Shown: in pieces, positions 7,629 to 15,167 of the stretch
Layout: every line of letters begins with the position of its first letter
Numbering within the stretch: position 1 is the stretch's first letter
NCBI RefSeq assembly: GCF_003591485.1
Contig: NZ_QZCF01000006.1
Location: forward strand, 248,001-312,000
Direction of reading: 5' to 3'
DNA length: 64,000 nucleotides
Source of the DNA: Paenibacillus sp. 1011MAR3C5
Lineage (GTDB): Bacteria > Bacillota > Bacilli > Paenibacillales > Paenibacillaceae
Program-made: the position numbers and the translations under genes
Notes under the pieces: model-generated
What the model saw: only the letters and a program-made list of their open reading frames with translations
Databases searched by the model: none
Told to the model about the DNA's origin: nothing

Positions 7629-9698
7629 TTAAGCCTCAATGTTCACTTTAAAGGAGAAAGGCTCCTCAGGGTTTCCCACAAAATGAAGCTTTCCGTCACT
7701 TGTTTCTAGTACCATATATACGTATAAAGTCTCGCCGATCAGGTTTACAATATTCGGTGTTGCGATGGTAATACCGCCTTGTCCGCCCGAAAGCTCCTGT
7801 CCCTCATGAACAAATACGTATTCGCCGTATTCCGATTCCAAATAAGCAATATCCTCGGCTGCCGGGGCTTCATCATACTTGACGGTTGAGATCAGATAAT
7901 AAGACATGACAGGCTGTACAGGTGCATATTGAACATGAAGAAAGATGCCATACACCGGCGGATCGCCTTCGTATGATCTCCATGAGCTTCCGCTGACTTG
8001 TGCGCTTAAGGGCTTGGAAACCATAATGGAGCTGATCTCGGAAAGACCATGTTCATTCTCTCCAACGACAAACAGCGTATAAGTCTCATCCGGCAAAAGC
8101 TGAACAGAATATACCGTGCATGGCTCGGTAGCTGTTCTTACACTCATTGGCTCATAGGAAGATGCTGCAATAGCTTTCTTCTTAATTTCCCCATTTGTAA
8201 AGGGAGCATGCTCCATGCCGGAATGATAAATAAAGTACAGCTTATCCGCATTCGTCGATTCCACCATAAAATGAATGCCTACATCCGTGAATACAACCGG
8301 CTCCACCAATAAAACCTCTGGCACCTGGCTGGGCTCAGGTGTTACAGTCGGCCCTGGCGATTCGGTCGGCTTCGGTGTTCCTGTCGTTCCTGGCGACTCC
8401 GATGGCTTCGGTGTTCCTGTCGTTCCTGGCGACTCCGATGGCTTCGGTGTGCCTGTCGTTCCTGGCGACTCCGATGGCCCCGTGCTCTCGTTCGGGTCCG
8501 GCGACTCCGACGGCTTCGGTGTTCCTGTCGTTCCTGGCGACTCCGATGGCCCCGTGCTCTCGTTCGGGTCCGGCGACTCCGATGGCTTCGGTGTTCCTGT
8601 CGTTCCTGGCGACTCCGATGGCCCCGTGCTCTCGTTCGGGTCCGGCGACTCCGACGGCCCTGTGCTCTCGCTTGGTTCCGGCGTCACCGTTGGTACCGGC
8701 GTACCGGTCGGTGCGGTGGTCGGACTTGGCGTCGGCGCCGGAATGTACGGTGCTGGCGGGTTGGTAACCGTTACGGCAGGCGCTGGTGCTTTATCATCCA
8801 GCTTATTTCCGAATAGCGATTGGACTGAGCCAATCTCAATAACCGGATTCGAGCCGGAGCCCCAGTGGAAGCCCGGTCGGAACGTGATGATCAGCGTTTT
8901 CCCATCCTCGGATAGCGTGAAGCGATCTTCCTGATTACTCAATACGTAGCCATTAACGCTGAACTGAGAGAGATCAACCGATTTCGGATCAATCGCACCC
9001 GTGAACGTCAGCTTCAGTTCGCTCGTACCGTCCACCGATACGCCTGACAGCACTGGCGGAGGCTCAACCTGTTTCTTTGTTTCAAACGAAGCTTGGATCA
9101 GCTCATCCCTTTTGGCTTGGGACATTCCATCGAATCCACCTGTCTGGTCACCGTTGAGCAGCTTTAATTCAAGCGCTAGCTGAACATAGCCTTTGGCCCA
9201 GTCCGATACCATGCCATTTGTTCCGGGTTTTTGATTGGCTTCTCCCTCCAGCCCTAATCCGCGCACCAAAAACGCAGCCAGTTGTTCCTTGGTCACGTTG
9301 CCCGCAGGGTTGAACTCTCCCGAGCCTGTGCCCGTCGTAATGCCGGCTTTCTTTATCGCTTCAATATACGGCAGCGCAAACCCGTTAGACGGATCATTGG
9401 CCTGCACGTCACTGAAGGTGGAGCTCTTGAGTGATGTGTCCACTTTGAGACCAAAAATCAAAGCTGCAACCTTAGCAAATTGAGCGCGATTCATCTCTTC
9501 CTGGAGACCCAATTGCCCGTTGCCGGTTCCATCGAACACACCCGCTTGAATCAAGGCGTCAAACTTCGCTTTCGTCGCCGCATCCAAGTCCTTTAAATCT
9601 TGAAAATCTGTCGTTGTTCCATCCTGCGCATAGGCTCCAGCTGCCACCGAAAACATCATGCAGCATATTAAGAGCCATGACACGACAACTCTTCCCAT
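7629..9698 (-). CDS. SLH-anchored surface protein with Ser/Pro/Thr repeat linker
   Basis: A secreted cell-wall protein of about 689 residues. Domains in order: a signal peptide (VVVSWLLICCMMFSVAAGAYAQ), a helical segment with SLH-type repeats over about residues 30-200 (FNPAGNVTKEQLAAFLVRGL and related), an Ig-like domain (SVDGTSELKLTFTGAIDPK), a low-complexity linker of PSESPGTTGTPK and PSESPDPNESTG units, and a C-terminal beta-rich domain of about 220 residues. SLH domains bind pyruvylated secondary wall polymer, so the protein is displayed on the surface. The start at 9698 is preferred because GGGGGGAG sits four bases upstream; an ATG five codons further up has no ribosome binding site. 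The C-terminal domain function is not recognised. Confidence 0.85.
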   Translation of the reverse strand: MGRVVVSWLLICCMMFSVAAGAYAQDGTTTDFQDLKDLDAATKAKFDALIQAGVFDGTGNGQLGLQEEMNRAQFAKVAALIFGLKVDTSLKSSTFSDVQANDPSNGFALPYIEAIKKAGITTGTGSGEFNPAGNVTKEQLAAFLVRGLGLEGEANQKPGTNGMVSDWAKGYVQLALELKLLNGDQTGGFDGMSQAKRDELIQASFETKKQVEPPPVLSGVSVDGTSELKLTFTGAIDPKSVDLSQFSVNGYVLSNQEDRFTLSEDGKTLIITFRPGFHWGSGSNPVIEIGSVQSLFGNKLDDKAPAPAVTVTNPPAPYIPAPTPSPTTAPTGTPVPTVTPEPSESTGPSESPDPNESTGPSESPGTTGTPKPSESPDPNESTGPSESPGTTGTPKPSESPDPNESTGPSESPGTTGTPKPSESPGTTGTPKPSESPGTTGTPKPTESPGPTVTPEPSQVPEVLLVEPVVFTDVGIHFMVESTNADKLYFIYHSGMEHAPFTNGEIKKKAIAASSYEPMSVRTATEPCTVYSVQLLPDETYTLFVVGENEHGLSEISSIMVSKPLSAQVSGSSWRSYEGDPPVYGIFLHVQYAPVQPVMSYYLISTVKYDEAPAAEDIAYLESEYGEYVFVHEGQELSGGQGGITIATPNIVNLIGETLYVYMVLETSDGKLHFVGNPEEPFSFKVNIEA
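8335..8670 (-). repeat. In-frame tandem repeats encoding the Ser/Pro/Thr linker
   Basis: Units of 36 and about 30 bases alternate and encode PSESPGTTGTPK and PSESPDPNESTG. Copies are almost identical at the DNA level, including synonymous positions, which points to recent slippage or recombination. Confidence 0.9.
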
Positions 9699-9833
9699 GT
9701 CACTCCCCCCCATCGTTTATACATTAAATATAACGGATTTTTCACTGAAAAACATGAGCATTTCTGAAAATTAAATCCATTTCACATTGTGTGCAATCTA
9801 TTTATATTTACTTATGCCAGATTTAAATCAAAT

Positions 9834-10657
9834 TCAAGAATAAATTCTGCCAAACCATCGGCCGTGGCCGTCTGTTTCTGCAAGAATGGTCTCTTGCGGT
9901 ACGCCGCCTGTATAGTGATCCAAGCGCAGTTGTCGATCCCGCATATTATTGTAAATATGGCAAATATCACGATGATGGCCCAGCTTCGCAATCGTCTGAA
10001 GCAGCTCCTCTTTGTCCCGCCCGGACAATTGGTTTGCCACATGGGTATGATAGACGCATAATACCGATTCCGCGTCGGTTTCCGCCGCCAGCTCGGCAAG
10101 CAGCTTGACCCCGTTGCCTTGGACAAGCCGCGCCTTATTTCTCTTCGCAATAGCAGCCGCCCTATCGAAGTCGGCTCTACGCTCGGCATGCTCCGGCCAG
10201 ATTAGCGCTTGAAGCCAGAGAAGATCTTCCGCTTCCGATAGATCATTCACATGCAGATCGATGCCAATCCGGTCGGTCACCGGCGGACTTAAGTGCAGCA
10301 ATTCCGGCCAATCCTTCCCTCTCATCTCCGAGGCAAGCACCAGCTCAGAATCCGGATTGCCGTAGATCGTACCAGGCTTCGACGAGTAGGAGTAGCCGTA
10401 GCGGTCCCCATGCAGCTGAAGTCCGGCACTCGTTCCAATTTCAATCAAGGATAGCGGTCGCTGCATCGACGCGTAGATTGAGCAAAAGACAGGGTACAGG
10501 TAAGCACAGCGTCTAACCTCGTTTGTCTGCACATTTTTACTTGCCAGAATCGGAATGATATCATCCCTCTCTCCGACAGATACTTATACAGACGACTCGA
10601 CCCGTTGCAATCCTTGGCAAATTGACGAAAATAATCCGCAATGACATCACGCTTCAC
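9834..10657 (-). pseudogene. DUF2332-family protein gene, disrupted by internal deletion and frameshift
   Basis: The C-terminal 232 codons (up to 10532) are a clear DUF2332 protein: QTNEVRRCAYLYPVF, IEIGTSAGLQLHGDRYGY, VYHTHVANQ. The family's N-terminus appears in another frame upstream: VKRDVIADYFRQFAKDCNGSSRLYKYLSERG, starting at a GTG at 10657 behind GGGAG. The two pieces meet around 10560-10580. The C-terminal frame extends up to DDIIPILASKNVQTNEV before a stop, and the family's middle segment (roughly 70-80 residues by memory) is absent. I read this as an internal deletion that also shifted the frame. The family function is unknown. Confidence 0.75.
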
Positions 10658-10887
10658 GATGTTCACTCCCGCCGCTATTTCCATCCACTTTACCATGTTA
10701 TGGCGATAAGGAAAATTTAACCTCTTCTATATCCTATATAAATATTTCTTATCACTTGAGGGCTAGTATATAACCGCCTGCTGCCACCATTCTCCCTGGT
10801 TCCTTCAATATTGATTCATGAATCTGCTATGTTAGTATGAAAGTAGGAAATATCGATCGGAGCCTTACTATATAGGAGATGAAAGCT

Positions 10888-11535
10888 ATGACGAAAAAAA
10901 AAACATTAAAAATCGAATCGCCCATTCTGCCCGCAGATCTACCTATCCAGCCAAAGCCTGACCTGGCTGTACAGGATTTCGTGGAGATGGGCATCATCCA
11001 GGATTGCGTCTTCGACGATCGCGATGTCGACCGGGTCACGTTCGAGAAAATCATATTCAAAAATGTGACATTCGCGGGTACGTCTTGGACCAGAATGGAG
11101 CTGACCGACACCATCTTCGAGAAATGCGACTTCTCCAATGCCGAATGGACAGACGCTGTCATCCATCGTACCGAATTCCGCGATTGCAAAATGATCGGCA
11201 TGCAGCTAACAGGGGCCACGATTCGAAACGTGCTGATCGATAACGCCCTTGCCGACTATGCTTCACTGCGGGTATCGAATACGAAGCAATTTATCTTGCA
11301 GGACAGCTCCCTCAGCCGAGCTGACTTCTGCTTCGCCAAGCTTCAGAAAACTGAGCTGTCCCGCTGCAATATCGACAAGGCCCAATTCTCCGGCACACCG
11401 CTCAGCGGCATCGATCTAAGCGATTGCGAGTTCAATGGACTAAGCGTTAATATCGAGGACTTGAAGGGCTGCATCATCTCGCGTGAGCAAGCGTATGTAT
11501 TCGCAGCGCTGTTCGGTCTCGTTGTGAATGAATGA
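10888..11535 (+). CDS. Pentapeptide-repeat protein
   Basis: About 215 residues, with degenerate A(D/N)LXX-like pentads from residue ~35 to ~195, for example TIFEKCDFSNAEWTDAVIHRTEFRDCKM and KTELSRCNIDKAQFSGTPLSGIDLSDCEF. These repeats fold as a right-handed quadrilateral beta-helix. Some family members mimic DNA and protect gyrase from quinolones, but most have no known role and nothing here points to gyrase specifically. There is no signal peptide. The start at 10888 is preferred because GGAG lies nine bases upstream; an ATG three codons earlier abuts that site. Confidence 0.85.
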   Translation: MTKKKTLKIESPILPADLPIQPKPDLAVQDFVEMGIIQDCVFDDRDVDRVTFEKIIFKNVTFAGTSWTRMELTDTIFEKCDFSNAEWTDAVIHRTEFRDCKMIGMQLTGATIRNVLIDNALADYASLRVSNTKQFILQDSSLSRADFCFAKLQKTELSRCNIDKAQFSGTPLSGIDLSDCEFNGLSVNIEDLKGCIISREQAYVFAALFGLVVNE

Positions 11536-11552
11536 CCCCGGATACATCTAAT

Positions 11553-11578
11553 AAAAAGCTGCCCTCAGGCAGCTTTTT
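11553..11578 (+). terminator. Terminator after the pentapeptide-repeat gene
   Basis: AAAAAGCTGCC and GGCAGCTTTTT form an 11-bp stem around CTCA, with a T run. It may work in both directions. Confidence 0.9.
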
Positions 11579-11796
11579 CGATGATAACGGCGCCTTAGGC
11601 CGACTACGACATTATCACCGCTGTTGACGCCAGGATTATTGACTGCCGTCCTCCAAGCCAGACAATTGCTTCCTCCATGATAGCGAATCCCAACAGCTTC
11701 TGCCGGTCAGATTGTTTCTCGCCCCCGGAACAGCATTCATGTTATGCTGATATAGTACCGCTAATAAGCTCTTTGCGACTGGAGGCAATATTCACC

Positions 11797-11823
11797 ATGA
11801 TTCATTTCATTCGTTGGCGTTAA
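11797..11823 (+). CDS. Leader peptide MIHFIRWR upstream of the rRNA methyltransferase gene
   Basis: An 8-codon ORF has its own strong ribosome binding site (GGAGG at 11781-11785) and ends at TAA 11821-11823, just before a long terminator hairpin. The peptide MIHFIRWR contains an R-X-R motif at codons 6-8; the (Arg/Lys)-X-(Arg/Lys) motif is the known signature of macrolide-dependent ribosome arrest. It matches the start of the ErmD leader (MTHSMRLR) at positions 1, 3, 6 and 8. The inferred role is cis regulation: drug-stalled ribosomes on this uORF would allow expression of the methyltransferase. Too short to be a conventional gene; the call rests on context and motif. Confidence 0.75.
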   Translation: MIHFIRWR

Positions 11824-11827
11824 TGAG

Positions 11828-11896
11828 AGGCACGGTAGATAAGACTCGGCTTTTTTTCTGAGAGAAAAAGTCAGGTTTATTTGGCTGTGCCTTTTT
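11828..11896 (+). terminator. Long attenuator hairpin between the leader ORF and rlmA
   Basis: AGGCAC (11828-11833) pairs with GTGCCT (11887-11892), and the sequence between folds back on itself with many further pairs and wobbles up to a TGA loop; TTTTT follows at the 3' foot. This is a premature terminator in the 5' leader. Separately, CATTCGTT inside the uORF (11808-11815) is perfectly complementary to AACGAATG (11907-11914) next to the rlmA ribosome binding site, offering an alternative pairing. No other gene lies in the roughly 390 bases between the pentapeptide gene and rlmA. Confidence 0.8.
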
Positions 11897-11929
11897 CATT
11901 CAACGAAACGAATGGAAGGGTGTTTATTT

Positions 11930-12808
11930 GTGCTGAACAAACGCAATCGTATTCTTGCTGCCGAAGCAATGGCTAATCACAGCCATTTATTCCTATGTCC
12001 ACTGTGTTCAACCTCAATGCGTGTCGAGGAACTTCGGCAGCTTATCTGCCGCAAAGGTCACAGCTTCGATATCGCCAAGCAAGGCTATGTTAATTTCCTG
12101 CCGCGTCCCGCGGCATCCAAATACGGGCAATCCTTATTCCGCTCAAGAAGCATGATGAGCGAGAGCGGCTTCTTCGAATCTCTCGATCGACTCATAGCTT
12201 GCCAAATACTTGCGCATATCGGGAACCAACCTGTCCGTCTGCTTGATATGGGATGCGGAGAAGGCTCCCATCTGACGCGCATACTGGACATGATGCAAAC
12301 CGCAGGCTGCCATGGAACGGCTGGCGTCGGACTGGATATTGCCAAAGAAGGCGTCAGGATGGCCGCCAGCCGTCAGCCCCATCTCCTGTGGTGCGTCGCC
12401 GATCTGGCTCGCAGTCCGCTGGCGGGTCGCAGCTTCGACTTCATTCTCAATATTCTGTCGCCGTCCAACTATGCGCAATGCCAACGCTTGCTAAAGGATG
12501 ATGGTTTTCTGATCAAGATCATTCCTGGCGACGGGCATCTGCAAGAGCTGCGTACGGCTTTCCGCACAGCTAATAGGTCAAACTCTGGCTCCAAGCTGGA
12601 AGAGAGATTCCGGGATAACTTCAAGCTGATACAATCGCTTCCGCTGCGCACCCGATCGAAGCTCGATGCCGATCTCATCCCCCACGCCATTGCGATGACC
12701 CCGTTATCATGGCATGCGGACATAGGGAGTATCCATTCTTTGCAGGAGCTAAGCTTCCTTGACCTTACGCTGGATGTCACCCTACTAATCGGGCAAAAAC
12801 ATCGCTAA
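11930..12808 (+). CDS. rlmA: 23S rRNA (guanine-N1)-methyltransferase, RlmA family
   Basis: The 292-residue enzyme has an N-terminal zinc finger with ligands C23, C26, C40 and H44 (CPLC...CRKGH), then KQGYVNFLPR, a family hallmark. A Rossmann methyltransferase domain with the SAM motif LLDMGCGEGSHL follows. RlmA proteins methylate N1 of a guanine in hairpin 35 of 23S rRNA: G745 for the Gram-negative RlmAI type, G748 for the Gram-positive RlmAII/TlrB type, where it contributes to tylosin and related macrolide resistance. The G748 type is expected here by lineage. The GTG at 11930 is used because GGAAGGG lies nine bases upstream; an ATG at 11912 lacks a site. Expression is probably controlled by the leader described above. 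Confidence 0.9.
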   Translation: MLNKRNRILAAEAMANHSHLFLCPLCSTSMRVEELRQLICRKGHSFDIAKQGYVNFLPRPAASKYGQSLFRSRSMMSESGFFESLDRLIACQILAHIGNQPVRLLDMGCGEGSHLTRILDMMQTAGCHGTAGVGLDIAKEGVRMAASRQPHLLWCVADLARSPLAGRSFDFILNILSPSNYAQCQRLLKDDGFLIKIIPGDGHLQELRTAFRTANRSNSGSKLEERFRDNFKLIQSLPLRTRSKLDADLIPHAIAMTPLSWHADIGSIHSLQELSFLDLTLDVTLLIGQKHR

Positions 12809-12818
12809 CAAACACAGA

Positions 12819-12857
12819 CATCCCCTCCCTTCTTCATTCGGAAGAAGGGAGGGGATG
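12819..12857. terminator. Perfect 17-bp hairpin after rlmA
   Basis: Arms 12819-12835 and 12841-12857 pair without mismatch around ATTCG. There is no T run on the plus side, so it may be an inefficient terminator, an mRNA-stabilising end, or a leader structure for the next gene, which starts 22 bases later. Confidence 0.6.
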
Positions 12858-12879
12858 ATCTCAAAGGGGGATCATTCCC

Positions 12880-13923
12880 ATGAAAGTAAAGGACGCACGC
12901 CGGGCAGCGGCGAATTGGGTGCAGACGCATGCCGCTCCAGAAGAATGGTTTCGCGGCGCTTATTTCAACGGCTCGACGATCGATATGCCAGATGACGCCG
13001 AACTCCCCGCCAGCTCCGATGTCGATATCGTGGTCGTCACCGCAGAAGACGAGCCGCCGGTCAAGCCGGGCAAATTGGTATTTCAAAACGCGCTGATCGA
13101 AGTGACTTTAATATCCTGGAACCAGCTCACCTCTGCGGAAGAGGTGCTCGCTAACTATCATCTGGCAGGAGGCTTTCGCAAAGATACGATCATATCCGAT
13201 CCTATAGGGCAATTGCGCAAGCTCCAGGACGAAGTAGGAGTGAGATTCAACGAGATGGCATGGGTACGGCGGCGCTGTGAAAGTGCCCGTGACCGGATCG
13301 TGAGCGGGCTTGGAGCGCTTGACGTCCACGCGCCGCTGCATGACCGCTTGACAGCATGGCTGTTCCCGACGGGTGTGACCACCCACGTTCTACTCGTAGC
13401 CGCTCTTCGCAATCCTACCATTCGGCTGCGTTATGCCGCTGCACGAGAAGTTCTGAAAGAGTACGGCCAGCAACATCTGTACCCGCAGCTGCTGCGATTG
13501 CTCGGCTGCAGCCACCTGACAGCTTCACGCGTGGAGCATCATCTAGGCGAGCTTGCCCGTACGTTCGATGCCGCCGCTGAAGCAGTCCGCACTCCCTTCT
13601 TCTTCCGATCCGACATCTCGGTTCTGTCCAGGCCCATCGCCATAGATGGCAGCCGGGATCTGATTCACTCTGGCCAGCACCATGAAGCAGTGTTTTGGAT
13701 AGCCGCAACCTTCGCCAGATGCCATCAAATTTTTGCCGCCGACGCGCCCCACTTGCAGCAGGCTTACCTGCCCGCCCTTCTGGCGCTAAGCGATGATCTC
13801 GGCGTGACAGATGCATCCGCCATGGCAAGCAGAGCCGAAGGCGTGCTGCAATTCCTGCCTGAGCTATGGGAAGCTGCGGAGCGTCTGCTTCAGCTTAATC
13901 CGGCTATTCAACAGAACGAGTAA
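12880..13923 (+). CDS. Nucleotidyltransferase-superfamily protein of unknown substrate
   Basis: The 347-residue protein begins with a polymerase-beta-like nucleotidyltransferase motif: FNGSTID... followed by SSDVDIVVV, giving the G-S and D-X-D pattern that binds metal and NTP. The rest (about residues 130-345) is helical and lacks a domain I recognise; it resembles the helical tails of aminoglycoside-adenylyltransferase-like proteins. AAAGGGGG precedes the ATG. It follows rlmA on the same strand with a strong hairpin between, so co-transcription is uncertain. Antibiotic modification is only a guess from the neighbour. Confidence 0.65.
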   Translation: MKVKDARRAAANWVQTHAAPEEWFRGAYFNGSTIDMPDDAELPASSDVDIVVVTAEDEPPVKPGKLVFQNALIEVTLISWNQLTSAEEVLANYHLAGGFRKDTIISDPIGQLRKLQDEVGVRFNEMAWVRRRCESARDRIVSGLGALDVHAPLHDRLTAWLFPTGVTTHVLLVAALRNPTIRLRYAAAREVLKEYGQQHLYPQLLRLLGCSHLTASRVEHHLGELARTFDAAAEAVRTPFFFRSDISVLSRPIAIDGSRDLIHSGQHHEAVFWIAATFARCHQIFAADAPHLQQAYLPALLALSDDLGVTDASAMASRAEGVLQFLPELWEAAERLLQLNPAIQQNE

Positions 13924-13926
13924 GCA

Positions 13927-13946
13927 CAGACGCTTAGCTGCGTCTG
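13927..13946. terminator. Short hairpin between convergent genes
   Basis: CAGACGC and GCGTCTG pair around TTAGCT directly after the nucleotidyltransferase stop. No clear T run is present. Confidence 0.45.
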
Positions 13947-13968
13947 GCAACCAGCCCATACCGTCAGC

Positions 13969-14085
13969 TTACCAGGTCGGAGCCGTACATATAAGCAGCT
14001 TATTGCTCTCCTGGTCATACACGTGACAGCCTTGCATACCAGCCGGAAAGTCTTCAATCCGGTCATTCTGAACAATAATTATCAC
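13969..14085 (-). CDS. Small 38-residue ORF overlapping the end of the GNAT gene
   Basis: The GTG start shares GTGA with the acetyltransferase stop, a classic coupling overlap. The peptide runs VIIIVQNDRIEDFPAG, then MQGCHVYDQESNKLLICTAP and ends TW. Its order of hydrophobic strands, the CHVYD and LLICTAPTW segments and lack of low complexity look like a real small protein or the tail of an older domain. I do not recognise the family. The independent ribosome binding site is weak, so translation would rely on coupling. Confidence 0.45.
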   Translation of the reverse strand: MIIIVQNDRIEDFPAGMQGCHVYDQESNKLLICTAPTW

Positions 14086-14987
14086 GAATTCGTCGTTCCA
14101 GCGGTCCACTCATAATAATCCGTTGCCTTGCTTATGCGGAAGCCTGTGGACTCATATAGCCCCAGCGCTCGTTCATTCTTCACAGCTACCTCAAGGGCGA
14201 TAGACGCTTGCGGATCTTCCGCTCGGACGGCCTCAATCGCCTGCTCCAAGATTACTCTGCCATATCCGCGTCCACGCTCGCCAGCTGCTACGACAAATCC
14301 ATAGAGGAACGCACTGCCGCTCACAATGCGGGCATGAATCTTCCCTATCGTACGGCGAACGCCATCCTCGCCTTCGATATCCGCCATATACACACGGCTC
14401 GTCCGCGTCCCATTCGGCTTCTCCAATAGATTCGTCGCATCCTCTTCCGATAGCCCGAAACCTTCCACATTAAATCTTATAATGGCAGGCCCGTCGCCCG
14501 AATCAGCCTCACGAAGCTTCAAAGCACCAACAGCACGCTCTTGATCGCTCTGAACAGGCGGCTCCGTCAGCCCCATCCAATACTCCGAGTAGCCATAGGG
14601 AATGACCCATCGATCCATGACAGCCTTCGCAGATGACGAGCCCTGCTGGCACATAAAGACCAGCTTCGGAACCTCCCTCCGCTGACACTCCTCTTTTGCA
14701 GCCTCTACCAGCTTGCCGAATATGCCCTTCTGCCGGCATCTCGGATGCACCATACCGCTAATCTCCACTTCCGTAGACTGGAATTGATAGATGCCCAGAA
14801 ATCCGACCAGTTGTCCAGATTCATAGTAGAGGAAATCGCTCGTCTCTGAATCCGAACGCTCACGCAGCATATTCCAGTTGAGCTTCAGCTCAATCCCATC
14901 ATGCCGGTTGCACGTATCGGCCAGCAGCCCAATCGCATCCAGCTCCGCTGCATTTAATGTCTCTCTTGTATGCAAGCCATCCATCAT
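14082..14987 (-). CDS. Tandem GNAT-family N-acetyltransferase
   Basis: About 301 residues with two GNAT-like halves. The N-terminal half has VGFLGIYQFQSTEVEISGMV, PRCRQKGIFGKLVEAA; the C-terminal half has FVVAAGERGRGYGRVILEQA, the acetyl-CoA pyrophosphate loop (R-G-x-G-Y/G), then ALEVAKNERALGLYESTGF-like ending. The enzyme transfers acetyl from acetyl-CoA to an unknown amine. The start at 14987 is chosen because AGGAGG sits nine bases upstream; longer readings have no site. Its stop overlaps the start of a 38-residue ORF. Confidence 0.88.
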   Translation of the reverse strand: MMDGLHTRETLNAAELDAIGLLADTCNRHDGIELKLNWNMLRERSDSETSDFLYYESGQLVGFLGIYQFQSTEVEISGMVHPRCRQKGIFGKLVEAAKEECQRREVPKLVFMCQQGSSSAKAVMDRWVIPYGYSEYWMGLTEPPVQSDQERAVGALKLREADSGDGPAIIRFNVEGFGLSEEDATNLLEKPNGTRTSRVYMADIEGEDGVRRTIGKIHARIVSGSAFLYGFVVAAGERGRGYGRVILEQAIEAVRAEDPQASIALEVAVKNERALGLYESTGFRISKATDYYEWTAGTTNS

Positions 14988-15097
14988 GAATCGCATCCTC
15001 CTATATAAGGGCCTTAGCCGCACACTAGATTTTCCAATACCTGAATGATTACTAGTGTACCCTGAATGAACCATGCTGCCTACCCGAACACGCCGCA

Positions 15098-15141
15098 AAC
15101 CCGTAAGCGGCTGCTCCATGCGAAGCGCCGGCTTACGGGTT
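15098..15141. terminator. Inverted repeat after the sugar-locus MFS gene
   Basis: AACCCGTAAGC (15098-15108) pairs with GCTTACGGGTT (15131-15141) across a GC-rich inner stem. It follows the MFS stop by about 27 bases and probably ends the sugar operon; the T tract is short. Confidence 0.65.
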
Positions 15142-15167
15142 CTTCTAATCTCACCTGTTCTCTATCC

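Noticed and set aside
8335..8670. Possible CRISPR array
   Set aside because: Repeats are contiguous, in frame and have no unique spacers; they encode the protein linker.
8275..8934. Plus-strand repeat ORF rich in Gly, Asp, Val
   Set aside because: It is the shadow of the Ser/Pro/Thr repeat linker on the other strand.
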